A DNA stretch of 64,000 nt from Bordetella parapertussis (GTDB lineage: Bacteria; Pseudomonadota; Gammaproteobacteria; Burkholderiales; Burkholderiaceae_C), in contig CAMBSK010000011.1 in the NCBI GenBank assembly GCA_945870575.1, forward strand, positions 1-64,000, written 5' to 3'. This document shows, in pieces, positions 9,535 to 19,706 of this stretch (position 1 is the stretch's first letter; every line of letters begins with the position of its first letter). The notes below the pieces were generated by a model. The model saw only the letters and a list, made by a program, of their open reading frames with translations, searched no databases and was not told the origin of the DNA. A program made the position numbers and the translations under genes.

Positions 9535-9906
9535 ATGGAAAATTTCTGGGTATGGGCGCTGGTCTTTGTTGTCTTGAGCCCGTTGATTCTGGGGCTGCTG
9601 TTGATCGGCCTGCAAAAAAAGGTACGCATTATTCACAGTGTGTCGGGCATCGCAAAAAACGGCTATACCGGATACAGCTGGACGTATTTGTTGTTCGGCT
9701 GGTTTGTGCCGGTGGTGCGCGGTGAACTCGGCGTCGGCGTGCTGCACCTGGTCATCACGCTGGTGTCATTCGGTTTATCTCAATTGATTTTTCCATTTTT
9801 GTACAACCGCCAGTACATGAACCGCATGTTGACCAGCGGCTGGGTGCTGGACATCGCAGACCCAAATTACAACCTGGCCAGAAAAAAACTCAATATCATC
9901 AACTGA
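9535..9906 (+). CDS. Hypothetical small membrane protein
   Basis: The family is not recognised. The 123-aa product has an N-terminal transmembrane helix (about residues 4-26), a cytoplasmic-looking QKKVRIIHSVSG stretch, a second hydrophobic segment WTYLLFGWFVPVV, and a third at HLVITLVSFGLSQLIFPFLY, ending in a polar tail with NRQYMNRMLTSGWVL. That tail pattern resembles small inner-membrane proteins in which a 'GW' motif follows the last helix. GGAGCA lies eight bases before the chosen ATG. It converges with the amidase gene, overlapping its 3' end by eight bases. Confidence 0.6.
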   Translation: MENFWVWALVFVVLSPLILGLLLIGLQKKVRIIHSVSGIAKNGYTGYSWTYLLFGWFVPVVRGELGVGVLHLVITLVSFGLSQLIFPFLYNRQYMNRMLTSGWVLDIADPNYNLARKKLNIIN

Positions 9907-11302
9907 GGCGAGCCGGCTGTCGTGAATGCCAGTCGGTGACGCGCTGAAACGCGCTGCCTGCGCGTATGAGTGTGGCTTCATCTAAATTCGCTGACACAAG
10001 CTGTATAGCGACCGGTGTGTTTTTCACTGTGAAGCCCGCAGGCAAGGTGATGGTCGGGCTGCCGCTCATGTCGAACGGCGCAGTGAATTTAATCAAGCGC
10101 GCCAACTCGGCGGGCACCGTGCCGATGACTGACATCTCTTGGGTGGTCGGTGACGCCATGGGTTGCGCCGGTATCAACAGCAAATCGCAGTTTTGGAAAA
10201 ACCCGCGCACCGCGCCGGTGAAAGCGCGGCGGCGCAACCAGATTTTTTGCATCTCGACCGCAGAAATGGAACGCCCGAATTCAATCAATCCACCCAAACC
10301 CGGCCCGTACAAATGTTTGTTTTTCGGATGCCAAGGCTCGTGCGCGACAGCGGTCTCAGCAGCACAGGCCGTGCCCCAATCAGCAACCATGTCTGTCACA
10401 TCAGGAAAGCGCACATGCCGCATGTCGGCGCCCAGCGATTGCAACACATCAAAAGCGGATTGAACCGCTTTTTGCATGTCCACATCCAAACCGGCGCAAT
10501 ACTCGGGGTCAAAGCCAATGCGCAAACCGCTCAACTGCGTGTTATCACCACACACGTAATCCGGCACAGGCGCGTGCAATGCCACGCTGTCATCTGCATC
10601 TGCGCCTGCAATCAAGCCCAGCATGTGTCCACAGTCCATGGCGGTGCGCGCCATCGGCCCGATATGGTCAAGGGACGCAGCCAATTCAAACGCACCATGA
10701 ACCGGCACACGCGCCCAGGTGGGCTTGAGGCCGGTCACACCATTCGCGGCTGAAGGAAAACGGATGGAGCCGCCGGTGTCTGTGCCAATGGCTGCAAAAC
10801 ACAATCCCGCCGCGACAGCCACACCGGAGCCGCTGGAGGATGCGCCCGACCAATGGTCGTCATGCCAAGGGTTGATGGGCGGCGGCACATCCGGATGGTG
10901 ATCGGCGAAAGCCGCTTCGGTCATGGTAAGTTTGCCGAGCAACACCGTGCCTGCTTGGCGCAAGCGTTTCACTACCGTGCCGTCGTAGGCGGGTTTGAAG
11001 TCGCGCATCATCGGCATACCAGCAGCGGTGACGATGTCTTTGGTGTAGCACAGGTCTTTCAATGCAATCGGCACGCCGTGCAAAGGACTGAGTATTTGGC
11101 GGCGCATGATCATGGCGTCTGCGTCACGCGCCTGCTTTAAAGCGATGTCATGCGAGACGGTGGCGTAGGACAACAAACGTTTGTCGACACGCTCAATCCG
11201 GTTGAGCATCATCTGCGTGAGTTCGACAGAAGACAGTTTTTTGCTGTGCAGCAGTCCTGCCAGTGTGTATGCGTCCAGAAAAGCCAGTTGGTCGTCAGTC
11301 AC
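9899..11302 (-). CDS. Amidase signature family enzyme
   Basis: This cytoplasmic hydrolase belongs to the amidase signature family. The Ser-cisSer-Lys triad is visible: Lys82 in [11 protein letters not shown], Ser157 in [14 protein letters not shown] and nucleophile Ser179 in [16 protein letters not shown]. At 467 aa it is of usual length. The start is a GTG. It is the last gene of the amide transporter operon, 23 bases after the acyl-CoA synthetase, so it most likely hydrolyses an imported amide. The substrate cannot be named; glutamyl-tRNA amidotransferase subunit A is less likely because gatB and gatC are absent. Confidence 0.88.
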   Translation of the reverse strand: MTDDQLAFLDAYTLAGLLHSKKLSSVELTQMMLNRIERVDKRLLSYATVSHDIALKQARDADAMIMRRQILSPLHGVPIALKDLCYTKDIVTAAGMPMMRDFKPAYDGTVVKRLRQAGTVLLGKLTMTEAAFADHHPDVPPPINPWHDDHWSGASSSGSGVAVAAGLCFAAIGTDTGGSIRFPSAANGVTGLKPTWARVPVHGAFELAASLDHIGPMARTAMDCGHMLGLIAGADADDSVALHAPVPDYVCGDNTQLSGLRIGFDPEYCAGLDVDMQKAVQSAFDVLQSLGADMRHVRFPDVTDMVADWGTACAAETAVAHEPWHPKNKHLYGPGLGGLIEFGRSISAVEMQKIWLRRRAFTGAVRGFFQNCDLLLIPAQPMASPTTQEMSVIGTVPAELARLIKFTAPFDMSGSPTITLPAGFTVKNTPVAIQLVSANLDEATLIRAGSAFQRVTDWHSRQPARLS

Positions 11303-11325
11303 TGTGTGCTCTCTGTCGTCACTGC

Positions 11326-13113
11326 TTAAGCGGTTTGCGGGGAACGCAAACCGAGTTCATTCACCATGCTTTGACGCATCTGGAATTTTTGCGGCTTGCC
11401 GGTGGCTGTGAGTGGAAATTCGCGCACGATGCGCAGATAACGCGGTGTTTTGTAATGCGCCATGCGCGAGCGGCAAAACTCAATGAACTCTTCTGCTTCA
11501 GCAGTTTGCCCGGTTCGCAATATCACCCATGCGGCGATTTCTTCGCCATATTTCGCATCCGGCACGCCAAAGACTTGCACGTCCAGCACCTTGGGGTGTT
11601 GCATCAACTGGTTTTCAATTTCACGCGGAAATACGTTTTCTCCACCACGAATCAACATGTCTTTGACGCGACCCACGATATTGCAATAGCCTTGTGCGTC
11701 GATGGTGGCCAAGTCGCCGGTGTGCATCCAGCCTGCATCGTCAATGGCCTCGGCGGTTTGCTGCGCGTCTTCCCAATAGGAGCGCATCACCAAATAACCG
11801 CGCACACACAACTCACCCGGCACGCCCACCGGCACCATGCGTCCATGCTCGTCAATCACCTTGGCTTGCACATGCGGTTGTATGCGACCGACCGTGGACA
11901 CCCGCCGCTCCACCGGATCAGACACATGCGATTGGAAAGACAGCGGCGAGGTTTCGGTCATGCCGTAGCCGATGGTGATTTGCTTCATGTTGAGCGTACG
12001 CATCACGGCTTGCATGGTCTCAACCGGACAAGGCGCACCGGCCATGATGCCGGTACGCAATAAACTGAAATCCATGTTCGCCACGCCCGGTTCGGCCAGC
12101 ATTGAGACAAACATGGTGGGCACACCGTGCAAGGCGGTGCAGCGTTGTTTCAACACCGCTTTGAGGGTGGCGGCGGCATCAAAACCTTCGCCGGGAAACA
12201 CCATGGCCGCGCCTGCTGCGGTGCAGGTCAACACACCCAACACCATGCCAAAGCAATGGTAGAGCGGCACGGGTATGCACATGCGGTCTTCGTGGGTCAA
12301 GGCCATGGACTTGGCCGCAAAACGCGCGTTGTTGACGATATTGAAATGCGACAGCGTGGCACCTTTGGGGTTGCCCGTGGTGCCGCTGGTGAATTGGATG
12401 TTGATGGCGTCGTCCGGGTCGAGCGCGGCAGACAAGTCTTTCAAACGCGCGTGTTGCGCAGGACCGGCTTGTTGCAAAAAATCTTTGAAGCGCATCGCGC
12501 GCGCAGGCACCGGTTGCTTGGCAGCTTCATGGGCGGGCAATGAAAGTTCATCCAGCACAATGACGTGCTTTAAATGTTCTAGCCGCAATGAAGTCAAGTC
12601 GCCTGCCGGCCCAGGTCTGTCGATTTCAGGGGCGAGTTGACGCAAAGTGTCCAAGTAGTCATTGGATTTGTAAGCACGCGCCATCACCAGCATGCGGCAA
12701 CGCACTTTGTTCAAGGCGTATTCGAGTTCACTGCTTTTGTAAGCGGGGTTGATATTGACCAACACCGCGCCGATACGCGCTGTCGCAAACTGGGTCAGCA
12801 ACCATTCCAAGCGGTTCGGTGACCAGATGCCGACCCGGTTACCCCGGCGTATGCCCATGGCCAGCAAAGCGGCAGCCATGTTGTCAGCCTGTTGTTGCAA
12901 GTCATACCAACTCAAACGCTGGTTTTGTGCGACAAACACGGCCGCGTCCCGCGACCCGTGACGCGCCACCGCGCGGTCGAGTAACTGCGGAATCGTCATG
13001 AAATGCAAAGACGCATCGGTGGGACCGGCGACAAAAGACAGTGATCCCGGCGGACTCAACTTGTGGTCCGCACCGCCTTTGACCCAATCTGACAAAAATG
13101 GATTGTGGGACAC
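11326..13113 (-). CDS. AMP-forming acyl-CoA synthetase
   Basis: This 595-aa adenylate-forming enzyme activates a carboxylic acid to its CoA thioester. The nucleotide motif FTSGTTGNPKGATLSH is near residue 234, IGYGMTETSP near 375, the YWEDAQQTAEAI and WMHTGDLATIDAQGY blocks near 470, and the C-terminal lysine region PLTATGKPQKFQMR near 570. Layout and length match medium-chain or fatty-acyl-CoA synthetases. The start is GTG. Placed between two amidases and a transporter, it probably activates the acid that an amidase releases. Substrate inference only. Confidence 0.88.
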   Translation of the reverse strand: MSHNPFLSDWVKGGADHKLSPPGSLSFVAGPTDASLHFMTIPQLLDRAVARHGSRDAAVFVAQNQRLSWYDLQQQADNMAAALLAMGIRRGNRVGIWSPNRLEWLLTQFATARIGAVLVNINPAYKSSELEYALNKVRCRMLVMARAYKSNDYLDTLRQLAPEIDRPGPAGDLTSLRLEHLKHVIVLDELSLPAHEAAKQPVPARAMRFKDFLQQAGPAQHARLKDLSAALDPDDAINIQFTSGTTGNPKGATLSHFNIVNNARFAAKSMALTHEDRMCIPVPLYHCFGMVLGVLTCTAAGAAMVFPGEGFDAAATLKAVLKQRCTALHGVPTMFVSMLAEPGVANMDFSLLRTGIMAGAPCPVETMQAVMRTLNMKQITIGYGMTETSPLSFQSHVSDPVERRVSTVGRIQPHVQAKVIDEHGRMVPVGVPGELCVRGYLVMRSYWEDAQQTAEAIDDAGWMHTGDLATIDAQGYCNIVGRVKDMLIRGGENVFPREIENQLMQHPKVLDVQVFGVPDAKYGEEIAAWVILRTGQTAEAEEFIEFCRSRMAHYKTPRYLRIVREFPLTATGKPQKFQMRQSMVNELGLRSPQTA

Positions 13114-13149
13114 CTTATCTGTTACCTGCTGTCTGATGCTTTGTGAGGC

Positions 13150-15648
13150 TTAGAAATTGCGCCAGTCACCGGCTTGCTCGAACGCATGGGCAGCGCGGTA
13201 AATGGTGGACTCGTCCCAGTGCTTGGCGACCAGTTGTACGCCGATAGGCAAACCGTTGGACATACCGCAAGGCACGCTCATAGCCGGGTGGCCAGTGACA
13301 TCCAGCGGACAGGTATTGCCCAGCATTTCCAAGGCGCGTTGCACATAGAGTTTGAGCGACGCATTGGCGGGCGGCAACGGTGTGGCCTTCATAGGTACGG
13401 TAGGCAACAACAGCAAGTCATAACGCGACAAAGCGTCGTCATAAGCTTTAGCAAGTACGCGGCTCAGGTTTTGCGCCTTGGCGTAAAAATGGCCACGGTA
13501 ATTTTTGATGAAATATTCACCCGCCATCATGGAGACTTTGAGTGAGGGGGACAATTCATCGGCACGCGCGCGCCAGGCGGAATGTGCGTCCAGCAAACTG
13601 GTGGTGTACAAACCTTTCCAGTTGAATCCCATGCCGTTGCCGTTCATCATTTGAGCTTGCAAACCTTCGACGGCAATCGCGGTCCAGATGGCTGGGCCGT
13701 CCATGTGCATAGGCACAGACACGTCTTCGACAATGGCGCCCATAGCGCGGAACCGGTCTGCTGCCTGGCGCACTTTGTGATCGACATCGGATTCGCTGTC
13801 GGCGCGGTTAAAACCTTCAAGCAACACACCGATACGCAAACCGGAGACACCGCGTCCTAATGCTGCGGTGTATCTGTCCACGCGCGGGCTGTATTGGCGC
13901 GGATCCAAACCGTCAGCGCCCGCAATCACTTCGAGCAACAAAGCGTTGTCCGCCACATTGGCTGTCATGGGTCCTGCATGGTCAATGGTGGCTTCGATAG
14001 GCATGACACCGGTGTAAGGCACCAAGCCGTGGGTGGGTTTCATGCCGTAAATGCCACACCATGAAGCAGGCATGCGGATAGAGCCGCCTTGGTCACCGCC
14101 AATGGCCAAATCGAGTTCACCTGCACCGACCAAGGCAGCCGAGCCGGATGAAGAACCGCCTGCGGAGTAGCCATAGCGGTAGGGGTTGTGTACCGGACCT
14201 GCGGCATTGGTGTGGCTGCCGCCGGACAAACAAAAATACTCGCAATGCGCTTTACCAGCAATGGTGCCACCGGCATCCAAAATACGTGTGACCAACGTGG
14301 CATCCACATCGGGCACATAGCCTTCCAGAGATGACGCGCCATTCATCATGGGCACGCCCGCCAGACACACGTTGTCTTTGAGCACCACGCGTTTGCCGCT
14401 TAAGGGGCCATGCGCGGCACCGCGCACTTCACTTTTGACGGCCCAGCCGTTCAAAGGGTTATCTGCGGGGCTGGGTTTGATGCCGGGAGTGCGCGGGTAG
14501 CGCACTGGAGGCAGGTTATCAGGCAACTGCGTCAATCGGTCGTAGGACTGGAAAGTGCCTTCCATGATTTCAAGGTATTCAGCTACTTCGCGGGATGACA
14601 TGTTCATATGCAGCGATTCGACAATGGCATGCATTTGATCGACAGTTGGACGTTTGACAGTAGACATGATTCCCCCGGGGCCGGTGGCCTTAGATTCGAT
14701 GGCGGTTGAATGCGACCGCTTGTTGGTAGAAGAAGTTTTGACCGATGGACGACTGTCCGCACGCACATGTTCTGCACTGGCGTGGATGCTTGCAGGAGCA
14801 GGCGGTGTGTGATGAGATGAATGCGACGCAGGCGCTGGGTTGTGCGCGCTTGCAGGTTTGGCTGCTTGCGTGTGCGGGCTGTGTGTCATGCGCGCCGAGC
14901 CCATGCCCAGCAATTCACTCAAACCGCCGCCGCTCAATTGACTGGCATGCAATTCTTTGATGATGGTGCCGCGCTCAAACACCACGACGCGGTGTGCGAC
15001 ATCCAGCACCAAGTCCAAATTTTGTTCAACAATGATCAAGGCCAAGCCGAATTCATCCCGCAGTCGAGCCAGCGTAGCGCCAATCTCTTGCACGATGGAC
15101 GGTTGAATGCCTTCACTGGGCTCGTCCAGCAACAACAACCAAGGCTTGGGAACCAGTGCGCGTGCCAAGGCCAAAATTTGTTGCTCGCCGCCTGACAAAG
15201 AGCCACCTTTGCGGTCCAGCAGCACACGCAAACGCGGGAACTGATCGACCACGCGCTCCACCGATTGTTCTTCGGTTTCGCCTATATCTTCGCGCCAGGC
15301 CATGCGCAGGTTTTCAAGTGCGGTAAGGCCGGGCAAAATGCCGCGACCTTGCGGCACATAACCAATGCCCATTTGTGAACGCTGGTGCGCTGGTGAACCG
15401 GTGGCTTCGCTGCCGTCAAGAACAATGCGCCCGCCGCTGGTAGGCAACAGACCCATGATGACTTTGAGCAGCGTGGTTTTGCCCATGCCGTTATGGCCGA
15501 CGATGCCGACCGCCTCGCCTTCATGGATTTGCAGATTGACGCCATGCAGCACCGGGACACGGCCGTAGCCTGCGCGCAAATCGGCGACTTCCAGCACCAC
15601 ATCGGCGCGCTCAAAATGATCTGCGTTGGAGTTGTGTGACTCAGCCAT
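13150..15648 (-). CDS. Fusion of an ABC transporter ATPase (LivF/UrtE type) with an amidase
   Basis: The frame runs 832 codons without interruption. Residues 1-250 form a branched-chain/urea-type ABC ATPase: Walker [12 protein letters not shown], the LSGGEQQ signature and Walker [13 protein letters not shown]. Residues about 253-327 are a low-complexity linker rich in His, Ala, Ser, Pro and Thr. Residues about 328-832 form a complete amidase signature enzyme with [11 protein letters not shown] (Lys), [15 protein letters not shown] (cis-Ser) and [14 protein letters not shown] (Ser). Met328 (14667) looks like a natural amidase start and follows a GGGGGA ribosome-binding-like sequence, so a free amidase could also be made. 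It starts two bases after the LivG-type ATPase stop. Confidence 0.88.
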   Translation of the reverse strand: MAESHNSNADHFERADVVLEVADLRAGYGRVPVLHGVNLQIHEGEAVGIVGHNGMGKTTLLKVIMGLLPTSGGRIVLDGSEATGSPAHQRSQMGIGYVPQGRGILPGLTALENLRMAWREDIGETEEQSVERVVDQFPRLRVLLDRKGGSLSGGEQQILALARALVPKPWLLLLDEPSEGIQPSIVQEIGATLARLRDEFGLALIIVEQNLDLVLDVAHRVVVFERGTIIKELHASQLSGGGLSELLGMGSARMTHSPHTQAAKPASAHNPAPASHSSHHTPPAPASIHASAEHVRADSRPSVKTSSTNKRSHSTAIESKATGPGGIMSTVKRPTVDQMHAIVESLHMNMSSREVAEYLEIMEGTFQSYDRLTQLPDNLPPVRYPRTPGIKPSPADNPLNGWAVKSEVRGAAHGPLSGKRVVLKDNVCLAGVPMMNGASSLEGYVPDVDATLVTRILDAGGTIAGKAHCEYFCLSGGSHTNAAGPVHNPYRYGYSAGGSSSGSAALVGAGELDLAIGGDQGGSIRMPASWCGIYGMKPTHGLVPYTGVMPIEATIDHAGPMTANVADNALLLEVIAGADGLDPRQYSPRVDRYTAALGRGVSGLRIGVLLEGFNRADSESDVDHKVRQAADRFRAMGAIVEDVSVPMHMDGPAIWTAIAVEGLQAQMMNGNGMGFNWKGLYTTSLLDAHSAWRARADELSPSLKVSMMAGEYFIKNYRGHFYAKAQNLSRVLAKAYDDALSRYDLLLLPTVPMKATPLPPANASLKLYVQRALEMLGNTCPLDVTGHPAMSVPCGMSNGLPIGVQLVAKHWDESTIYRAAHAFEQAGDWRNF

Positions 15649-15650
15649 GC

Positions 15651-16376
15651 TTATTTCGCCCGGTTGCCAATGTAAACCTCGCGCACTTTGGCGTTGTTCA
15701 AAACCGCATCGGTAGAACCTTCCATCAACACGGCACCTTGATGCAAAACAGTGACCGTGCCGCCCAGCATTCGCACAAAATTCATGTCATGGTCGACCAC
15801 GACCACGGCGGCTTGCTGGTTGATACCGTGAATCAGTTCGACCAGACGGTCTGCTTCAGCGCCGGTGATGCCAGCAGCAGGTTCGTCGAGCAACACCAGT
15901 TTGGGACGTTGGCACAAGACCAAACCGATCTCGACAATTTGTCTTTGGCCGTGCGCGAGCTCACCGACACTGCGACGCAAATGTGTTTGCAAACCAAGTT
16001 CGGTAACCACGCGGTCAACCTCGGGAGATGCGCCATTTTTGCCGTGAATACGACGCGCCGACAACCACAGGTTTTCCCAAACCGTCAAGCCGTTCATCAC
16101 CGAGGGCACCTGGGTTTTAATGCCTACGCCTAGCTGCACAATTTCGTGCGGCCGCCAGCCGGTCACATCCTGTCCGCGGATAAATACGCGGCCGTTGCTG
16201 TGGTTAATCAGATGCTGACCGGTCAGGCACTTGAATAAGGTGCTTTTACCGGCGCCGTTGGGGCCGATCAGGCAACGCAGTTCGCGTTCGCGCAAACTGA
16301 AATTGACGTTATTCACAGCCAGCACGCCGCCGAAGCGCATGGACAAATCACGGGTTTCGACAATCATTTCACTCAT
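15651..16376 (-). CDS. ABC transporter ATP-binding protein (LivG/UrtD type)
   Basis: This is the first of two ATPases of a branched-chain amino acid/urea/amide-type importer. Walker A is [14 protein letters not shown] near residue 35, the signature is [13 protein letters not shown] near 138 and Walker B is [14 protein letters not shown] near 160. [21 protein letters not shown] is the typical UrtD/LivG Q-loop region. At 241 aa it is of normal length. It overlaps the LivM-type permease by four bases and is followed two bases later by the ATPase-amidase fusion, consistent with a coupled transporter operon. Confidence 0.92.
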   Translation of the reverse strand: MSEMIVETRDLSMRFGGVLAVNNVNFSLRERELRCLIGPNGAGKSTLFKCLTGQHLINHSNGRVFIRGQDVTGWRPHEIVQLGVGIKTQVPSVMNGLTVWENLWLSARRIHGKNGASPEVDRVVTELGLQTHLRRSVGELAHGQRQIVEIGLVLCQRPKLVLLDEPAAGITGAEADRLVELIHGINQQAAVVVVDHDMNFVRMLGGTVTVLHQGAVLMEGSTDAVLNNAKVREVYIGNRAK

Positions 16377-17467
16377 GAACCGTGCCCCGTTTTGTCCTGT
16401 GCGGCGGCGGGCCGCTGCTGGCGTCGTTCACCGCCGCGTCGGCGCAAACTGTTAGAGCGCGCCCGGCTGACGCTGCGCTGATCCTGTTGATGGCGCCAGC
16501 CCAGAATCGAAGGCAGCAAACCGCGCGGCAGCAGCAGTACCACCAGCACCAAAATGGCGCCAATGACCAGCGAGTTGTCAATAAAAGTTTGACCGCCGAG
16601 CAAAAGCTTCATGGTGCCCAGCAGAACAGCACCTATGACCGGGCCCATCAAAGTACCTAAACCACCGGCAATCACCCAGATGATGACTTCGACCGATTGA
16701 CCCAGGCCGAACAGAGCAGGTGTGACAATTTCGGCCCAACTCGCAAACAAACACCCTGCCATACCAGCCATGGCGGCAGACAGAGAAAAAATGGCGGTCT
16801 TGTATGCAGGTGCGTTGTAGCCCAGCAGTTCAATACGCGCTTCGTTTTCGCGGATGCCCAACAAGATGCGACCAAAAGCGCTGGACAACACCCAGCGCGA
16901 AATGAGGTAGCAAAAGACCAGGCAGCAAACCACCAGGTAATAAAACGGCACTCCGAAAATCGGCGTTGACGGATCACCGGGCACATTCAGAATGGGAAAA
17001 GCCGGAATCCCGTTGAAACCACCTAAGCGTGCATTGCCTATGCTGTAAGCGTCGCCTGCGGTCGCTCCCATGAACTTGGCCAAGATCAGCGAAAACACCA
17101 AGGTGATCACGCCCATGTACACATCGCTGATACGACCGTAAAACATCATCGCGCCTATGAGTGCCGCCACGAAAGCAGGCAGCAAAATAGCCAGCATCCA
17201 GGCCGCCGTGCTTTCACCCAGATTCATGGACGTGATGGCGTAGGTATAAGCGCCGAGACCGAAATACGCGGCATGCCCGAAGCTGAGAATACCGGCATAG
17301 CCCCACATCAAACCTAGCGACAAGGCAAACAAAGCCCAGATACCCAGCAGAGTTGGCGTGTTGGTATCAAAGAATGCCGGCAGCAGCAGCAGCAAAATGA
17401 AAACAGTGATGATCCAGCCCCAATGGGTGCGACCTGCGCTGGAGAATTTGGCGGCGTCTCCAATCAT
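16373..17467 (-). CDS. ABC transporter permease (LivM/UrtC type)
   Basis: This 364-aa inner-membrane permease has about ten hydrophobic segments. Family marks are WALFALSLGLMWGYAGILSFGHAAYFGLGAY near residue 43 and the cytoplasmic coupling loop RILLGIRENEARIELLGYN near 215, both typical of the LivM/UrtC half. The C-terminal tail after residue 315 is Arg/Gln-rich and longer than usual. It overlaps the neighbouring permease and ATPase genes by four bases on each side. Confidence 0.92.
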   Translation of the reverse strand: MIGDAAKFSSAGRTHWGWIITVFILLLLLPAFFDTNTPTLLGIWALFALSLGLMWGYAGILSFGHAAYFGLGAYTYAITSMNLGESTAAWMLAILLPAFVAALIGAMMFYGRISDVYMGVITLVFSLILAKFMGATAGDAYSIGNARLGGFNGIPAFPILNVPGDPSTPIFGVPFYYLVVCCLVFCYLISRWVLSSAFGRILLGIRENEARIELLGYNAPAYKTAIFSLSAAMAGMAGCLFASWAEIVTPALFGLGQSVEVIIWVIAGGLGTLMGPVIGAVLLGTMKLLLGGQTFIDNSLVIGAILVLVVLLLPRGLLPSILGWRHQQDQRSVSRARSNSLRRRGGERRQQRPAAAQDKTGHGS

Positions 17468-18330
17468 GGTGCGTTACGGAAAAACCGACCGGTGATGCCC
17501 TGGGGCATGAGGCGCAATAGCACCACAGCGAAGGCCAACATGGCGATTTCCCCGATCACAGGCGTGGAGCCGAAAGACACCACCTGATTGATGGTGCCGA
17601 AAATGACGGAGCTTGAAAGAGTGCCTGTAATGACTGCTGCACCGCCGGTGATGACGGTGATGAAGGCCTTGGCAATATATGCACCGCCTGACGAAGGCAG
17701 CAAACCGGTTAAGGGTGCCAGCACACCACCGGCCAGACCCGACAAAGCTGCACCGACAGTGAATGTCCACATGTAAACACGCTTAGGGTCATAGCCCAGG
17801 GAAGACGCCACATCGGCGCTTTGCATGGCGCCACGCGCTATCAACCCCAGACGGGTAAACCTCATCACCAGCCACATGCACAGAATCAGCAATGTGGCAA
17901 TACCGATGATGAACAGGTTATAGCCACCCATTTGGAAATCACCGAGTTCGTAACCCGGAATGGGAGCCGGCACACTGACCGCAGTGTTACCAAAAATGAA
18001 AGTGACGATACCGACGATCAACAAAGACAAGCCCCAAGTCGCCAGCATGGTGTCTATCATGCGCCCGTACAGTTGGCGCACCACCAATCGCTCGACCAAC
18101 AGGCCAAGAATGCCGACCACCAGCGGTGAAATCACCAGCATGGCGAAATAAATATTGATGTCGGCCTTGGCACAGGCAATGGTGGTGTAGCCGCCGACCA
18201 TAACGAATTCACCATGCGCCAGATTAATCACCCGCATCATGCCGAAAACAACTGCCAGCCCGGCGCTGGTCAGCACCAGAAAGGCAATCATATAAATGAT
18301 TTCTAAAAGTACAACCGCCGCGTAATCCAT
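17464..18330 (-). CDS. ABC transporter permease (LivH/UrtB type)
   Basis: This 288-aa inner-membrane permease partners the LivM-type subunit. The N-terminal GLAVVFGMMRVINLAHGEFVMVGGYT segment and the coupling-loop region RGAMQSADVASSLGYDPKRVYMWTF are hallmarks of the LivH/UrtB family. Eight or so hydrophobic segments are visible. It follows the substrate-binding protein gene after a 61-base gap that contains a strong hairpin. Confidence 0.92.
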   Translation of the reverse strand: MDYAAVVLLEIIYMIAFLVLTSAGLAVVFGMMRVINLAHGEFVMVGGYTTIACAKADINIYFAMLVISPLVVGILGLLVERLVVRQLYGRMIDTMLATWGLSLLIVGIVTFIFGNTAVSVPAPIPGYELGDFQMGGYNLFIIGIATLLILCMWLVMRFTRLGLIARGAMQSADVASSLGYDPKRVYMWTFTVGAALSGLAGGVLAPLTGLLPSSGGAYIAKAFITVITGGAAVITGTLSSSVIFGTINQVVSFGSTPVIGEIAMLAFAVVLLRLMPQGITGRFFRNAP

Positions 18331-18350
18331 GTTCGCTCTCTGAGACTTGA

Positions 18351-18378
18351 GCGTCCCGGCTCACAGGAACCGGGACGC
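18351..18378 (-). terminator. Intercistronic hairpin between the binding-protein gene and the permease genes
   Basis: GCGTCCCGG (18351-18359) pairs perfectly with CCGGGACGC (18370-18378) around a ten-base loop. No U-tract follows in the minus direction. Such hairpins after periplasmic binding-protein genes commonly stabilise the upstream message or partially terminate, giving excess binding protein. The role here is inferred. Confidence 0.55.
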
Positions 18379-18391
18379 GATCCGACAAGGT

Positions 18392-19627
18392 TTAAATCTT
18401 CACTTCGTACTGTTTGTTGTCTTTAGGATTTTTCTGCAAGTCACAGAACTGCAACGTGTCTGAAGGCTGACGCGCTTTGAACTGCTGCTTGATGGTCAGC
18501 TTCTGGTTTTTCACTTCCATCACGTTGATGTCCAAAATGGCGTGGTGGGTTTTCGGGTCGAGGGTGACCGTGCCTCCAGGACCTTGAATGCTGACACCGG
18601 ATTCGATGGCTGCCAGCATTTTTTCGCGGTCCAGTGAACCGGCTTTCTTGACGCAAGCCGCCCACAACATGATGCCCTGGTACTGAGACACAGCGATTTC
18701 GTGAACCAGTTTGGTGTCGCCGAAACGCTTAGCCCATTTAGCCAGAAACTCTTTGTTAGAAGGGTTGGCATTTTCCTGGCTGTAGTTACCGGCGATCAAA
18801 ATGCCGTCGCCTTCTGCAGCGGACAAAGCCAGATGCTCGTTACCCACACCGAAAGTGGTGGAACACAAAGGGATCTTTTTGTTCATGCCGGATGCTGCCC
18901 ACTGGCGGAAGAAAGACATGTGTGCACCGCCGACCAGAGCGGCCACAACGAACTTGGGCTTTTCTTGCTGTATCTTGGCGATGGTCGAACCGAAGTCAGC
19001 AACGTCAAGCGGGAAGAAGTTGGTTTGCAGCACTTTGCCGCCGCCCTTGGTAATGTAGTGTGTCAACCATTTGGCAGTGATCTGACCGTAGTTGTAGTCA
19101 GCGGCCAGCACGTAGGCGGTTTTGCCCCATTGCTTGAGCGCGACTTCGACAATCGGCTCGACCGCTTGCGCCGGTGTGGTGCCGGTACAAACGATGTTGC
19201 GGTCACACACGCCGCCTTCGTAAAGCACGTTATAGAAATACAGTGAATTGGCGCGGTGGAATGTCTGGCGAATGGCTTCGCGCGACGCAGAGGTGATGCC
19301 GCCGTGAGTGACGTCAACCTTGTCGTCACGTGTCAACTGTTGTGCGTATTTGGTGTAGAGCGCAATGTCTGATTGGGAGTCATATTGCACCACTTGGATT
19401 TTGCGACCCAGCAATCCGCCGGCAGCGTTGATTTCTTCGGCAGCCAACGTGGTGGCCATCACCATGGGCTTGCCATAGGCGTCCAGGTTGCCCGAGTTGT
19501 CCAGAATGGAGCCGAGTTTGATCGGCGCGCCCTGTGCCAGAACCAGCTCAAAAGGGATGGTGGCGCCCAGTGCGGTCAGACCGGCTGAACCAGTTCCAGC
19601 CAAAAATTGGCGACGTGAAAAGCTCAT
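18392..19627 (-). CDS. Amide/urea-type ABC transporter substrate-binding protein (twin-arginine signal)
   Basis: This 411-aa periplasmic binding protein belongs to the type I fold used by UrtA and AmiC. The N-terminus SRRQFLAGTGSAGLTAL is a twin-arginine signal, with cleavage probable after about residue 31. The mature part starts IKLGSILDNSGNLDAYGKPM, and NAAGGLLGRKIQVVQYDSQSD and HGGITSASREAIR are typical of the urea/short-chain amide group. It is the first gene of the transporter operon. With two amidases downstream, an amide-type ligand is favoured over a branched-chain amino acid. The ligand itself cannot be read from sequence. Confidence 0.88.
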   Translation of the reverse strand: MSFSRRQFLAGTGSAGLTALGATIPFELVLAQGAPIKLGSILDNSGNLDAYGKPMVMATTLAAEEINAAGGLLGRKIQVVQYDSQSDIALYTKYAQQLTRDDKVDVTHGGITSASREAIRQTFHRANSLYFYNVLYEGGVCDRNIVCTGTTPAQAVEPIVEVALKQWGKTAYVLAADYNYGQITAKWLTHYITKGGGKVLQTNFFPLDVADFGSTIAKIQQEKPKFVVAALVGGAHMSFFRQWAASGMNKKIPLCSTTFGVGNEHLALSAAEGDGILIAGNYSQENANPSNKEFLAKWAKRFGDTKLVHEIAVSQYQGIMLWAACVKKAGSLDREKMLAAIESGVSIQGPGGTVTLDPKTHHAILDINVMEVKNQKLTIKQQFKARQPSDTLQFCDLQKNPKDNKQYEVKI

Positions 19628-19706
19628 GGTGATACTCCTGAAAAATGAGCGGATTGCTCTTGGGTTGGGGAAGCGAAAACGGGTGAATGAATCAAGTCAT
19701 GCGGCA

